60,696 nucleotides of DNA from Knoellia sp. Soil729 (lineage in GTDB: Bacteria > Actinomycetota > Actinomycetes > Actinomycetales > Dermatophilaceae): the NCBI RefSeq assembly GCF_001427985.1, contig NZ_LMSA01000002.1, positions 603,865 to 664,560 of the forward strand. Reading direction: 5' to 3'. Both the position numbers and the translations under genes were made by a program. The stretch's first letter is position 1, and each line of letters opens with the position of its first letter. The notes beneath the pieces are model-generated. The model had not been told where the DNA came from and searched no databases. It worked only from the letters and a program-made list of their open reading frames with translations. Of the stretch, positions 51,924 to 59,939 are shown piece by piece.

Positions 51924-52967
51924 TCAGGATGACACGGTGACCCTGTCGTCTCTCCGCGTGACCCGCAGGGCACCCGGGACGTGAATGGGTCCCTGACCGT
52001 GCCAGTTCGTGAGCAAGGCATCACAGGCTTCCGTATGCCGGGTGCTCACCTGCCCGGCCGGCGCACCTGCTGCCACGAGGAGCCGTCGCCACGCCCGCGT
52101 CCGGACGGCCCGGGGCAGGTTCGTCAGGGCCCCGACGTCCCACGGACCGGCTCCGAGCACCCCCACGGCCTCGTCCGCCAGCACATCGAGGTGGTCGGCG
52201 TCCTCGCGCAGCTGTGCCGCCGAGCGCCCCAGTGCCGCAACGACTCCGGGTCCGAGGTCGGCCTCGAGGTCGGCCACGGCCCGCCGGGCTCGCACCCGGG
52301 TGAAGGAGGGGTCGTCGTTCATCGGGTCGTCCCACCACGGCACCTCCTCCGCACGCAGCGACTCCCGGCACTCCGCGCGGCTCACGCCGAGCAGGGGTCG
52401 TCGATACGTCCCGCGCACGGCCGCCATGCCGGCGAGAGACCGTGCACCTGAACCACGCACCAGTCCCAGGAGCACCTGCTCGGCCTGGTCGTCGAGGGTG
52501 TGCCCGAGGAGCACCACGGCGGCACCGGACTGGTCGGCGACGCGCGACAACGCGGCATACCGGGCGTCCCGAGCGGCAGCCTCGAGCCCGGAGCCCCTGT
52601 CGGACACCGCAACCCGCTCGACCACCACAGGGTCCAGCCCCAGCTCGGTCAGCCATCCGGCCGCCCGCGATGCCACAACATCGGAGCCCGGCTGCAGGGC
52701 ATGGTCGACGACGACCGCGCCGGCTCGCCACACCGCGTGACGGGCCTCGTGCGCCACGGCCTCGGCGAGCGCCATGGAGTCCCCTCCGCCACTGCACGCG
52801 ACCAGGACCAACGGCGCGTCCGTGCTTTTCTCACCAATTCCCGGGTTGTGCACCGGCGTGTCCGTGCTTTTCGGGGGAATTGGTGAGAAAAGCACGGGTG
52901 GGAGGTCAGCGAGGGCCGCGCGGACGGCATACCGGATCTTCGCGGTCGACGGGTGCGGACCGGGCAT
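51924..52967 (-). CDS. tilS: tRNA(Ile)-lysidine synthetase, with an in-frame palindromic insert
   Basis: 347 residues. The PP-loop is LVLVACSGGGDSMALAEAV (residues 53-71; SGGGDS 59-64), followed by VDHALQPGSDVV, VLLGHTLDDQAEQVLLGLVRGSGARSL and PLLGVSRAECRE, the N-terminal ATPase core, and a helical C-terminal region. It makes lysidine at position 34 of tRNA-Ile(CAU), an essential step. Residues about 25-51 (VLFSPIPPKSTDTPV...GEKSTDAP) interrupt the usual short link between the first helix and the PP-loop and are encoded by a 23-bp perfect palindrome. ATG 52967 follows the metalloprotease gene. Confidence 0.92.
   Translation of the reverse strand: MPGPHPSTAKIRYAVRAALADLPPVLFSPIPPKSTDTPVHNPGIGEKSTDAPLVLVACSGGGDSMALAEAVAHEARHAVWRAGAVVVDHALQPGSDVVASRAAGWLTELGLDPVVVERVAVSDRGSGLEAAARDARYAALSRVADQSGAAVVLLGHTLDDQAEQVLLGLVRGSGARSLAGMAAVRGTYRRPLLGVSRAECRESLRAEEVPWWDDPMNDDPSFTRVRARRAVADLEADLGPGVVAALGRSAAQLREDADHLDVLADEAVGVLGAGPWDVGALTNLPRAVRTRAWRRLLVAAGAPAGQVSTRHTEACDALLTNWHGQGPIHVPGALRVTRRDDRVTVSS
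52820..52897. repeat. Palindromic element inside tilS
   Basis: Left arm 52820-52842 (begins CCGTGCTTTTCTCACC) and right arm 52875-52897 are exactly complementary over 23 bp. A second direct copy of CCGTGCTTTT at 52862-52871 can pair with the right arm instead. The element is in frame and free of stops on the coding strand. Confidence 0.88.
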
Positions 52968-52986
52968 CGCGAGCGAAACCGGCGAC

Positions 52987-54033
52987 TCAGCCGTGCACGC
53001 GGGTGACCCAGGCCGCCGGGTCGGTGATCTCGAGCGGCTTGGGCAGCGTCTCGGGCGAGGTCCAGATGGCGTTGAAGCCGTCGACGCCGACGCGCTCCTG
53101 GACGCCGCGGACGAACGCCGCACCGTCCTTGTACTGGCGCATCTTGGCCTCGAGGCCGAGCAGCCGGCGCAGCATCTTGTCGACAGCACCAGCACCCTTG
53201 CGACGCTCGGTGAACTTGGCGCGGATCTGCGCCACGGTCGGGATGTGGGCGGGGCCCACGTCGTCCATGACGACGTCGGCGTGCCCCTCCAGCAGGGACA
53301 TGATCGCGGTGAGCTCGGCGAGCTTGGCGCGCTGCTCGGGCGTCGTCACGAGGTCGGTGATGCCACCGGAGCCGCTGCTGAAGAGCTCGGGCAGCTTCTC
53401 GGTGATGCGCTTGGTGAGCTCCTGGATGCGCTCGGGGTCGGGCGCCATGTCGGTCGCGAGCTGGCGGGCCTCGGTGATCATGTGGTCGCGCAGCCACGGC
53501 ACCGCGGTGAACTGCACGCGGTGCGTCTCCTCGTGCATGCAGACCCAGGTGCGGAAGTCCTGGGCGTCGACGTTGAGCTCGCGCTGGGTCTGCATGAGGT
53601 TGGGCGCCACGAGCAGCAGGGCGGGAGTGCCCCCGGGCGCGAGGTCGTACTGGCCCAGGACCTTGCTCGACATGAACGCCAGCAGGGCGCCGGCCTCTGC
53701 CCCGGTGACCTTGCCCCCGATCGCCGCAGCGACGGCGTTGGGAGCTCCTCCGCGCTTGCTGACGATCTCCTCGAAGGCCGGCCCGAGCATGGCACCCATG
53801 GAGTCGGCGTTCATCGCGATCCACGTCGGACGGTCGATGACGAGAGCCTCGGGAGCATCATCGGGCGTGCGCAGCTGTGAGGTCTCGGCCACGGGTCCGT
53901 GGGCTCGCCGGGCAGCCTCGCGGATGGCCCCGACCTCGGCCGTCGCCTCGTCGGCGGACACGCTCGGACCGGCTGCCACGAGGGTGCGTCCCGTGGTCTT
54001 GGCGAACTCCCAGTCGACGTAGCTGTTGCTCAC
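52987..54033 (-). CDS. Zinc-dependent metalloprotease (DUF2342 type)
   Basis: 348 residues. WVCMHEETHRVQFTAVPWLRDHM contains the HExxH-like HEETH zinc motif, and LLEGHADVVMDDVG the EGHAD third ligand. MDRRLLGLEAKMRQYKDGAAFV-like VDKMLRRLLGLEAKMRQYKDGAAFV is typical of the actinobacterial DUF2342 family, also labelled coenzyme F420 biosynthesis-associated. Substrate unknown. GTG 54033 has AGGAGG 4 nt upstream. It precedes tilS and follows dacB, the conserved order around tilS in actinobacteria. Confidence 0.9.
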   Translation of the reverse strand: MSNSYVDWEFAKTTGRTLVAAGPSVSADEATAEVGAIREAARRAHGPVAETSQLRTPDDAPEALVIDRPTWIAMNADSMGAMLGPAFEEIVSKRGGAPNAVAAAIGGKVTGAEAGALLAFMSSKVLGQYDLAPGGTPALLLVAPNLMQTQRELNVDAQDFRTWVCMHEETHRVQFTAVPWLRDHMITEARQLATDMAPDPERIQELTKRITEKLPELFSSGSGGITDLVTTPEQRAKLAELTAIMSLLEGHADVVMDDVGPAHIPTVAQIRAKFTERRKGAGAVDKMLRRLLGLEAKMRQYKDGAAFVRGVQERVGVDGFNAIWTSPETLPKPLEITDPAAWVTRVHG

Positions 54034-54042
54034 GTGCCCTCC

Positions 54043-55488
54043 TCAGTGACAACCGCACTCGGTGAGTGCGGTGACGAACCGGTCCAACGCCTTGCGTGCT
54101 CCGAGCGTTCCCGACGAGGGTGGCACATCGTCGGCGAGAACGACGAAGGAGAGCAGGCGCCCGTCGGCGTCCACGGTCGTCCCGGCCAGGCTCGAGATCC
54201 CGGCCAGCGTGCCGGTCTTCGCCCGGGGTATGCCGGCCACGACCTTGGTCTCCTTGCTGCGGTAGCGGTCGGAGAGGCTGCCACTCAGCCCGGCCACGGG
54301 CAGGCCGGCGATCGCGCGACGCAGCTCGGGGAGCTGGTCGGTCGTGGCGAGGGTGAGCACGTCCGCGAGGGCGGTGGTGGTGACCGTCTGCCCGGGAGAT
54401 AACCCGCTGACGTCGAGCAGCTTCAGCCCCGCCGTCGGCACCCCTGCCTTCGCGAGCTGCTTGACGACGAACTGCGGCGGGGCCAACGGGGCCGCGGGCG
54501 ACTCCCCCGCAGCGACCATGGCCTGTCGCACGAGGTTCTCGGTGAGGGCGTTGTCGCTGTGCAGCAGCGCAACGCCCAGGTGCTCGCCATAGGTGGCCGA
54601 CTCGACCGCCCCCAGCTCCGTGGCCCCGGCGGGAGCAGCCGTGCCGTGTCCCTTGAGCGGGACGACCTTGGTGGGGTGGCCTCGGGTCGTGAGGGCCTTG
54701 GCGAGCGCTGCCGCCACGCCCGCCTCGGGCACCGCCGGGGCAGGGCGGCCCGCAGCGGCCCGCTGCGACACCAGGTCGAGCATCGACACCGACTGCGTGT
54801 AGCCAGCGGCGATGTCCTCCTTCTTCCACGTCGCGGGGTAGGGCGGACCGGCGGCATAGGTCGCGTCGACGCGCAGCGTGACGGGTCCGGCGGAACGGTC
54901 GATGAGGGCCTGCGCCACCTGGTCGGCCAAGGTGGCGATGCCGGCCCGCCCCTCCACGACGTCGTCGTCGGACTTCCCGGCGCCGAGCAGGGTGTCGCCG
55001 GCGGCGACGAGCACGATCTCGCCGGGGGTGTCACCGGTCACGACCCGCGTGCGCATCCGCGCGTCGAGGTCGAGGTTCTGCGTCACGGCCAGGGTGCTCA
55101 GGAGCTTGAGGGTCGAGGCAGGTGCGCGGGGCACGGAGGGCTGCACGGCATACAGCTCTCTGCCCGTGAGTCCGTCACGGACGCTGACGCCGACGCTGGG
55201 ACCCAGCCACGGGTCCTTGACCAGGGGCCCGAGGACGTCCGCGAGGCCCCGGGACGTCGGCGGCGTGGGGATGCTCGCCGAGGCGGTGGGACTTGGGATA
55301 GCAGCCGGAGCGCTGGGCAGCGGGGCCCAGGCGGGCGACTGGCTCGCCGAGCCGGTGGGCGTCGGCGGGGCGACGGGGGCGCCGTCATAGGTGAGGATCC
55401 CGGGAGCGAGGTCGACCACGTCGGCCGCCGCGTAGCCGACTCCGGCGAGGACGAGACACGTGACCCCAGCCACAACCGCCCGTCGCAT
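54043..55488 (-). CDS. dacB: D-alanyl-D-alanine carboxypeptidase/endopeptidase (PBP4 type)
   Basis: 481 residues. An N-terminal membrane anchor/signal ([21 protein letters not shown]) is followed by a Pro/Ser-rich linker to about residue 80, then the transpeptidase domain: SxxK as S125-T-L-K128 in [13 protein letters not shown] in [16 protein letters not shown] in [12 protein letters not shown]. The large insert between SxxK and SDN is the PBP4 class C layout. It trims peptidoglycan outside the membrane. ATG 55488 is divergent from ppa, 90 nt away. Confidence 0.93.
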   Translation of the reverse strand: MRRAVVAGVTCLVLAGVGYAAADVVDLAPGILTYDGAPVAPPTPTGSASQSPAWAPLPSAPAAIPSPTASASIPTPPTSRGLADVLGPLVKDPWLGPSVGVSVRDGLTGRELYAVQPSVPRAPASTLKLLSTLAVTQNLDLDARMRTRVVTGDTPGEIVLVAAGDTLLGAGKSDDDVVEGRAGIATLADQVAQALIDRSAGPVTLRVDATYAAGPPYPATWKKEDIAAGYTQSVSMLDLVSQRAAAGRPAPAVPEAGVAAALAKALTTRGHPTKVVPLKGHGTAAPAGATELGAVESATYGEHLGVALLHSDNALTENLVRQAMVAAGESPAAPLAPPQFVVKQLAKAGVPTAGLKLLDVSGLSPGQTVTTTALADVLTLATTDQLPELRRAIAGLPVAGLSGSLSDRYRSKETKVVAGIPRAKTGTLAGISSLAGTTVDADGRLLSFVVLADDVPPSSGTLGARKALDRFVTALTECGCH

Positions 55489-55578
55489 CCGACCCCTTTT
55501 CCTGCAGTGCCCGACTCATGCGGGACACTGTTCCCCGAGCGTAGGTCATCCGTACCCATCCGAAAGAAGGCCACCACC

Positions 55579-56220
55579 GTGGAGTTCGACGTCACCATCG
55601 AGATCCCCAAGGGTCAGCGCAACAAGTACGAAGTGGATCACGAGACCGGGCGCATCCGTCTCGACCGGATGCTCTTCACCTCGATGGCCTACCCGTCCGA
55701 CTATGGCTACGTCGAGGACACCCTCGGTGAGGACAGCGACCCACTCGACGCCCTCGTGCTGCTCGACGAGCCGACGTGGCCCGGCTGCCTCGTGCGTGCC
55801 CGCCCCATCGGCATGTTCCACATGCGCGACGAGGCCGGTGGCGACGACAAGATCCTCTGCATCCCGGCCGGCGACCCGCGCAAGGCGCACATCAAGGAGC
55901 TCGAGGACATCAGCGAGTTCGACCGCCTCGAGATCCAGCACTTCTTCGAGACCTACAAGGACCTGGAGCCGGGCAAGTCGGTCGAGGGCGCCCACTGGGC
56001 CGGGCGTGAGGACGCGGAGCGCTGCGTCGACGAGGCGATCCAGCGCGCCAAGGACGCCGGGATGACGACCGCCCGCTGGCGCATGCCCGCCTCCCAGGAG
56101 TCCGACGCCCGGGCCGCCTCCGCCGCGCGCACGGAGGAGGAGCACGCCCACGCGGCGGCCCGCGCCAAGGACGAGCTGGCCACCAAGGACAAGCCCCTCA
56201 GCGACAACCCCGACGCCTGA
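55579..56220 (+). CDS. ppa: Inorganic pyrophosphatase
   Basis: 213 residues. [56 protein letters not shown] (Asp motif DxDPLD) and DDKILCIP match family I pyrophosphatase. Residues after about 175 ([35 protein letters not shown]) form a charged helical tail beyond the usual about 165-residue core. GTG 55579 has AGAAGG 8 nt upstream; the frame continues upstream without start need. It pulls reactions such as tRNA charging and the tilS/hpt pathways. Confidence 0.94.
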   Translation: MEFDVTIEIPKGQRNKYEVDHETGRIRLDRMLFTSMAYPSDYGYVEDTLGEDSDPLDALVLLDEPTWPGCLVRARPIGMFHMRDEAGGDDKILCIPAGDPRKAHIKELEDISEFDRLEIQHFFETYKDLEPGKSVEGAHWAGREDAERCVDEAIQRAKDAGMTTARWRMPASQESDARAASAARTEEEHAHAAARAKDELATKDKPLSDNPDA

Positions 56221-56224
56221 CCCA

Positions 56225-56306
56225 GACCCCAACTTTCCCGCCTGAAGTGGGTTTCTCTCAGTCCGCCTGATCGCCGCGATCAGGCGGACTGAGAGGTTCT
56301 GGGGTC
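56225..56306. terminator. 19-bp palindrome with outer stem, between ppa and a GNAT gene
   Basis: CTCTCAGTCCGCCTGATCG (56255-56273) pairs perfectly with 56277-56295, loop CCG. An outer stem GACCCCA (56225-56231) with TGGGGTC (56300-56306) encloses it. The GNAT stop codon (56258-56260) lies within the left arm. Bidirectional terminator without a T run. Confidence 0.75.
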
Positions 56307-56998
56307 AACCTCCTCAGCTGCTGCCCGGCCTCGTCGAAGTTCGCCGGGTCGAGCCAGGCCTCGTGCGCGGACCGCACCGCCGGCCACTCGCCGTCGGTGA
56401 CGGAGTACCAGTCGGTGTCGCGGTTGCGACCCTGCGTGACCATGTGGTTGCGGAACCGTCCCTCGTGCGTGAACCCGAGCCGGGTGGCCGCGCGCCGTGA
56501 CGGCTCGTTGAGGGTGTCGCACTTCCACTCGAAGCGGCGGTAGCCGAGGTCGTCGAAGGTGTGCCCCATGAGCAGGTGGATCGCCTCGGTGGCCGCCCGG
56601 GTGCGTCGGAGGCCCTCACCATGGAGCACTCCGGCCGCCTCGACCTGACCGTGGACCGGGTCGATGCGCTGCAGCGACACGATGCCGCTCGCCCGCCCCG
56701 AACGGTCTCCCTCGAGCGGAACCAGTGCGAAGGTCACGTTGCCGGGCGACTCCACGACGCCCGCCAGGTGCATCCACAACGTGGCCAGTGAGGTGGGCCG
56801 CGCGATCGGCCGGTAGGTCCACAGGGCGTCATCACCCGGACCACAGACCGCCTCGAACAGGTCGGAGTAGTGCACGGAGTCGAGCGGCACGACGCGCACG
56901 TAGCGGCCCGCCAGCGTCACCGGTCCCGGTGCGGGGCGCGCCTCCCACCCGGGGACGACATCGCCGACGGGCTGACCATGGGCGTTGACTTCTGGCAC
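56258..56998 (-). CDS. GNAT-family N-acetyltransferase (RimJ/RimL type)
   Basis: 246 residues, somewhat long for GNAT. GRYVRVVPLDSVHYSDLFEAV is the typical RimJ/L start; the CoA motif is AAGVLHGEGLRRTRAATEAIHLLMGHTFDDLGYRRFEWKCDTLNEPSRRAATRLGFTHEGRFRNHMV. This subgroup acetylates ribosomal proteins or small molecules; substrate unknown. GTG 56998 is leaderless. The last residues are encoded inside the palindrome shared with ppa. Confidence 0.87.
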   Translation of the reverse strand: MPEVNAHGQPVGDVVPGWEARPAPGPVTLAGRYVRVVPLDSVHYSDLFEAVCGPGDDALWTYRPIARPTSLATLWMHLAGVVESPGNVTFALVPLEGDRSGRASGIVSLQRIDPVHGQVEAAGVLHGEGLRRTRAATEAIHLLMGHTFDDLGYRRFEWKCDTLNEPSRRAATRLGFTHEGRFRNHMVTQGRNRDTDWYSVTDGEWPAVRSAHEAWLDPANFDEAGQQLRRLTPEPLSPPDRGDQAD

Positions 56999-57004
56999 GC
57001 GCCG

Positions 57005-57010
57005 AGGCTA
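57005..57010 (-). promoter_or_regulatory. -10 hexamer of the leaderless GNAT gene
   Basis: TAGCCT on the minus strand, 6 nt before GTG 56998, in the 33-nt gap after the SRPBCC gene. Confidence 0.5.
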
Positions 57011-57031
57011 GCCCAGCGGTGTGGCGGCCCC

Positions 57032-57547
57032 TCAGGGTCCGGTCGGGTGGACGGCCAGGTCCTCGCGCAGGGCGGCGAGGGTCCTGGCGATGTTGCGCTC
57101 ATGGAACGCGGCGAAGGTCCGGCCACCGGTCAGCCTCGCGTCGACGGCGTTCGCCACCCGGTCGGGCCAGCGACGACGGGCGTCGCGCCAGGTCTCGGTC
57201 ACGCGGGTGCCACCCTCGGTGGCCTCGAAGGTGTACTCCCACCGGGCGATCGCGATGCGCAGCAGCGGCGACCTCAGCCCCCAGCCCACGACGTCGAACG
57301 CAAACCTCTCGCCGGGGTCGGCCGCGCTCACCCTGCACCGCGTCTGCCACCGGGTGCCGCCGCGCTGGTTGGCGCCCACGAAGACGTGACCGACCGAGAG
57401 GCTCCCGGCACCGCGCTCGACCTGCGCCCCGGTGTTCTCCGGGCTCCACCGCGACATGCGCGTCGGGTCGCTCACCTGCGCATAGACCTCGGCGGGCGTG
57501 ACCCCGGGGATGACCACCGAGTCACTGACCTTCATCGCACGCGCCAT
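57032..57547 (-). CDS. SRPBCC-family (START-like) protein
   Basis: 171 residues: VSDSVVIPGVTPAEVYAQVSDPTRMSRWSPENTGAQ is the opening helix-grip motif, then WQTRCRVSAADPGERFAFDVVGWG and WEYTFEATEGGTRVTETWRDAR, the usual SRPBCC end. It binds hydrophobic ligands or acts in polyketide-like chemistry; no ligand can be named. ATG 57547 has TAGGCT 6 nt upstream; ATG 57535 is alternative. Confidence 0.85.
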   Translation of the reverse strand: MARAMKVSDSVVIPGVTPAEVYAQVSDPTRMSRWSPENTGAQVERGAGSLSVGHVFVGANQRGGTRWQTRCRVSAADPGERFAFDVVGWGLRSPLLRIAIARWEYTFEATEGGTRVTETWRDARRRWPDRVANAVDARLTGGRTFAAFHERNIARTLAALREDLAVHPTGP

Positions 57548-57553
57548 GTCGCG

Positions 57554-57559
57554 AGCCTA
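57554..57559 (-). promoter_or_regulatory. -10 hexamer of the leaderless SRPBCC gene
   Basis: TAGGCT on the minus strand, 6 nt before ATG 57547. Confidence 0.5.
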
Positions 57560-57561
57560 GG

Positions 57562-57655
57562 CGGAGCGACGCACGCTCCGGACCACCCGGCATACCGACG
57601 TCTTTTCGGTATGCCGTGTGGCGCGGTTCACGAGACACCGCGCCGCCTCGCGGCG
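57562..57655. repeat. Four consecutive hairpins between divergent genes
   Basis: (1) CGGAGCG 57562-57568 with CGCTCCG 57574-57580. (2) CCAC-C-CGGCATACCGA 57583-57598 with TCGGTATGCCG-T-GTGG 57606-57621, an inverted pair of the genome's frequent octamer. (3) GCGCGGT 57621-57627 with ACCGCGC 57637-57643. (4) CGCCGC 57641-57646 with GCGGCG 57650-57655; hairpins 3 and 4 share three bases. Both flanking genes read away from it, so it is not needed as a terminator. Confidence 0.7.
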
Positions 57656-57685
57656 TAGGTTCGCGACAGCCCAAGGAGGTGGCTG

Positions 57686-58888
57686 GTGCACGGTGCCGTG
57701 CGTGTCGTGGTGGCCATGCTCTGTGGCGCCCTGCTCGCGGGCTGCGGTGCACGGCCCCAGGTCGCGACGCAGTGGGCAGAGCCCCAGCTGGCGACCGGCC
57801 CCGGCTTCCGCGTCGCCGACCACGACCCGGACGGCGCGGCCCTCGCGAAGAAGTCGCGGGAGTGGGTCGAGAGCGGGTCCGTACCCGGCATGGCGACGCA
57901 GTGGGAGTCGATGAGCCGCTGGGCTCTCACCGACATCCGCCAGATGATGGTGATCGGCGAGGCTGCCGGGGACGGACCGGCAGCCGGCGCCGCCGCGCAC
58001 TGGGGCTACTTCTGGCCGCGTGACGGGGCCTTCATCATCGTGGCCCTCGACCGCACGGGGCACAGTGAGGACGCCCGCCGGTTGGTGGACTTCATGTCGC
58101 GGCTCCCGTTCGAGCGAGCCAAGGGGTTCGACGCGCGCTACCTGCTCGACGGCAGCCGCGTCACCGTGGACCCGCGCGGGCCGCAGTCCGACGGGTGCGG
58201 GTGGGTGCTGTGGGCCCTGGGGTCCGTCTCCGCTGAGTCGCTCCCGGCCTCGGCGGACGGTCTGAGGTCGAAGTGCCTCTCCAACGTGCTCTCGCTGACG
58301 TGGAGTGGCTGGCGCCTGCCTCCGCCGTCGCCGGACTACTGGGAGATCTCCGCGCCGGAGACCTCCTTGGGGACGGTGGCGCCGATGCTCGCTGGACTCC
58401 GGGCGACGGCCGACCACGGCCCCGTCGACGCCGAGCGGTGGGCCGCTGGCCAGGCCGCCAAACGCCTTGAGTCACAGGTGTTCTCATCGATGGGCCCCTC
58501 CCTGGAGAGGTTCGGGGACCACGGTGGCCTGGATGCGGCCATCGCGATCATGATGCCGCCGTTCGGTCCGGAGGACCGGCGCACGACGAAGCGCTGGCTG
58601 GACTACCAGCGACTGGCCACGAGGGAGTCGGGCGGGCTGGCGCCGGGGGTGGAGTGGAAGCAGGACGGGACGTCGTGGACGCCGGAGAGCGCCCTCGTCG
58701 CGTACACCGCGGCCGCATCGGGTCGCAAGGAGGTCGCTGGCCACTGGCTCGACTGGCTCAACGAGCACCGCACGCCGTGGGGGTCGCTGCCCGAGAAGGT
58801 CAACCGCTCGGGCCAGCCGGCCGGGCCCGCACCGCTGCTGTGGACCGCTGCGCTGGTGCTGCTGACTCTGGATGCCCTCGAGTCCTGA
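57686..58888 (+). CDS. Lipoprotein with a GH15-like (six-hairpin) glycosidase domain
   Basis: 400 residues. The lipobox LLAGC puts the lipidated cysteine at residue 20, so the protein is an exported, anchored lipoprotein. HWGYFWPRDGAFIIVALDRTGHSEDARRLVDFM, SPDYWEISAPETSLGTVAPMLAGL, FGDHGGLDAAIAIMMPPFG, WTPESALVAYTAAASG and SLPEKVNRSGQPAGPAPLLWTAALVLLTL resemble the (alpha/alpha)6 barrel of glucoamylase-type enzymes, with WPRD and PEK as likely active-site regions. AAGGAGG lies 6 nt before GTG 57686. Substrate unknown; an alpha-glucan or trehalose-type sugar would fit the fold. Confidence 0.75.
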   Translation: MHGAVRVVVAMLCGALLAGCGARPQVATQWAEPQLATGPGFRVADHDPDGAALAKKSREWVESGSVPGMATQWESMSRWALTDIRQMMVIGEAAGDGPAAGAAAHWGYFWPRDGAFIIVALDRTGHSEDARRLVDFMSRLPFERAKGFDARYLLDGSRVTVDPRGPQSDGCGWVLWALGSVSAESLPASADGLRSKCLSNVLSLTWSGWRLPPPSPDYWEISAPETSLGTVAPMLAGLRATADHGPVDAERWAAGQAAKRLESQVFSSMGPSLERFGDHGGLDAAIAIMMPPFGPEDRRTTKRWLDYQRLATRESGGLAPGVEWKQDGTSWTPESALVAYTAAASGRKEVAGHWLDWLNEHRTPWGSLPEKVNRSGQPAGPAPLLWTAALVLLTLDALES

Positions 58889-58913
58889 GCTGCGTGCCTG
58901 CGAGACTGCGTTC

Positions 58914-59294
58914 ATGACCGATTGCCCGAGGGTTCGCTCGGTCGAGCTGGCGTTCACGGTCACCGAGGCGGACACGGCGGCGGCGCTCGGGTCCGGCAGC
59001 CTGCCGGTGCTCGCGACTCCGCGGCTGCTGGCCTGGATCGAGGCCGCGACCTGTGCCGCCCTCGAGCCGGTGATCGCTGCCGGGCGCAGCAGCGTCGGAA
59101 CCCGCGTCGACCTGCAGCACAGCGGCGCCTCCCCCGTCGGCACCGAGGTCACGGTGACCGCGGACCCGTCCTACAGCGACGGGCGACTTCACCGGCTCCG
59201 GGTGAGCGGACGGCATACCGACGGCAGGATCATCGCCACCGGCGAGATCACCCGCGTCGTGGTCGACATCGACCGCTTCCTCGGCAGGCTCTGA
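58914..59294 (+). CDS. Thioesterase-like hotdog-fold protein
   Basis: 126 residues: VELAFTVTEADTAAALGSGSLPVLATPRLLAWIEAATCAALEPVI, SSVGTRVDLQHSGASPVGTEVTVTADPSYSDGRLHRLRVSG and IATGEITRVVVDIDRFLGRL follow the FlK/thioesterase hotdog pattern with the helix-capping Glu (WIEAAT). It would hydrolyse an acyl-CoA or a toxic acyl compound. ATG 58914; it follows the lipoprotein gene by 25 nt. Confidence 0.8.
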   Translation: MTDCPRVRSVELAFTVTEADTAAALGSGSLPVLATPRLLAWIEAATCAALEPVIAAGRSSVGTRVDLQHSGASPVGTEVTVTADPSYSDGRLHRLRVSGRHTDGRIIATGEITRVVVDIDRFLGRL

Positions 59295-59348
59295 CTCCTC
59301 CTGTGCGCAGATGACTGCGTGGGCCCGTCAGGCCGCCCTCGCTCGGCG

Positions 59349-59354
59349 TAGCGT
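59349..59354 (+). promoter_or_regulatory. -10 hexamer of the leader-peptide/DinB transcript
   Basis: TAGCGT, 7 nt before the ATG at 59362 that opens the 11-codon leader ORF. Confidence 0.5.
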
Positions 59355-59361
59355 CGGGGGC

Positions 59362-59397
59362 ATGACTTCCACCCGCTCCCCGGCGAAACCACGATGA
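59362..59397 (+). CDS. 11-residue leader peptide coupled to the DinB gene
   Basis: A leaderless mini-ORF reading MTSTRSPAKPR then TGA. Its stop overlaps the DinB start (ATGA at 59394-59397), so ribosomes ending here can restart on DinB. The DinB start has no Shine-Dalgarno sequence of its own, which supports the coupling. The peptide has three basic residues and two prolines, a possible attenuation device. The prediction rests only on spacing and frame. Confidence 0.5.
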   Translation: MTSTRSPAKPR

Positions 59398-59912
59398 GCA
59401 CCACCGACGCCTTCACCTCGCTGTTCGACCGCATGCCCGACCTCGTCCACTCGGCCGTCAAGGACCTGGCCGCCGACGACCTGTCTCGGTCTCCGAGTTC
59501 CGGCGCCAACACGATCGCCTGGCTCGTCTGGCACCTCAGTCGGGTCGAGGACGACCACGTGGCCACCGCCGCGGCTGCCCTGGGGCACAAGGGGTTCGAG
59601 CAGGTGTGGGTACGCGACGGTTTCGCTGATCGCTTCGGTCTGCCACTGCCGCCCGACGACACCGGGTTCGGTCACTCAGCGGAGCAGGTGGCCCAGGTCC
59701 GGGCCGACGGCACACTGCTCGAGGACTACCACCGGGCGGTGCACGAGCAGACCCAGCGGTTCCTCGCCGGCCTCGGCGAGGAGGACTGGGAGAGCGTCGT
59801 CGACAGGCACTGGGACCCACCGGTCACCCTGCTCGCACGGCTCACGAGCGTGGCCAACGAGGTCGCCCAGCACGTGGGCCAGGCCTCCTATGTGCGCGGC
59901 CTGCTCAGCTGA
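59394..59912 (+). CDS. DinB-family protein (DUF664 type)
   Basis: 172 residues of the four-helix DinB/YfiT-like fold: TSLFDRMPDLVHSAVKDLAADDLSRSP, ANTIAWLVWHLSRVEDDHVATAAAAL, LEDYHRAVHEQTQRFLAGLGEEDWE and LTSVANEVAQHVGQASYVRGLL. The three metal-binding His positions fall in WHL, YHRA and QHVGQ. In actinobacteria the family is linked to mycothiol-dependent S-transfer, which fits mtr in this window, but the substrate is unknown. Confidence 0.87.
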   Translation: MSTTDAFTSLFDRMPDLVHSAVKDLAADDLSRSPSSGANTIAWLVWHLSRVEDDHVATAAAALGHKGFEQVWVRDGFADRFGLPLPPDDTGFGHSAEQVAQVRADGTLLEDYHRAVHEQTQRFLAGLGEEDWESVVDRHWDPPVTLLARLTSVANEVAQHVGQASYVRGLLS

Positions 59913-59939
59913 CCCCCAGGTCGGCCGCGTGCAGGTGGG

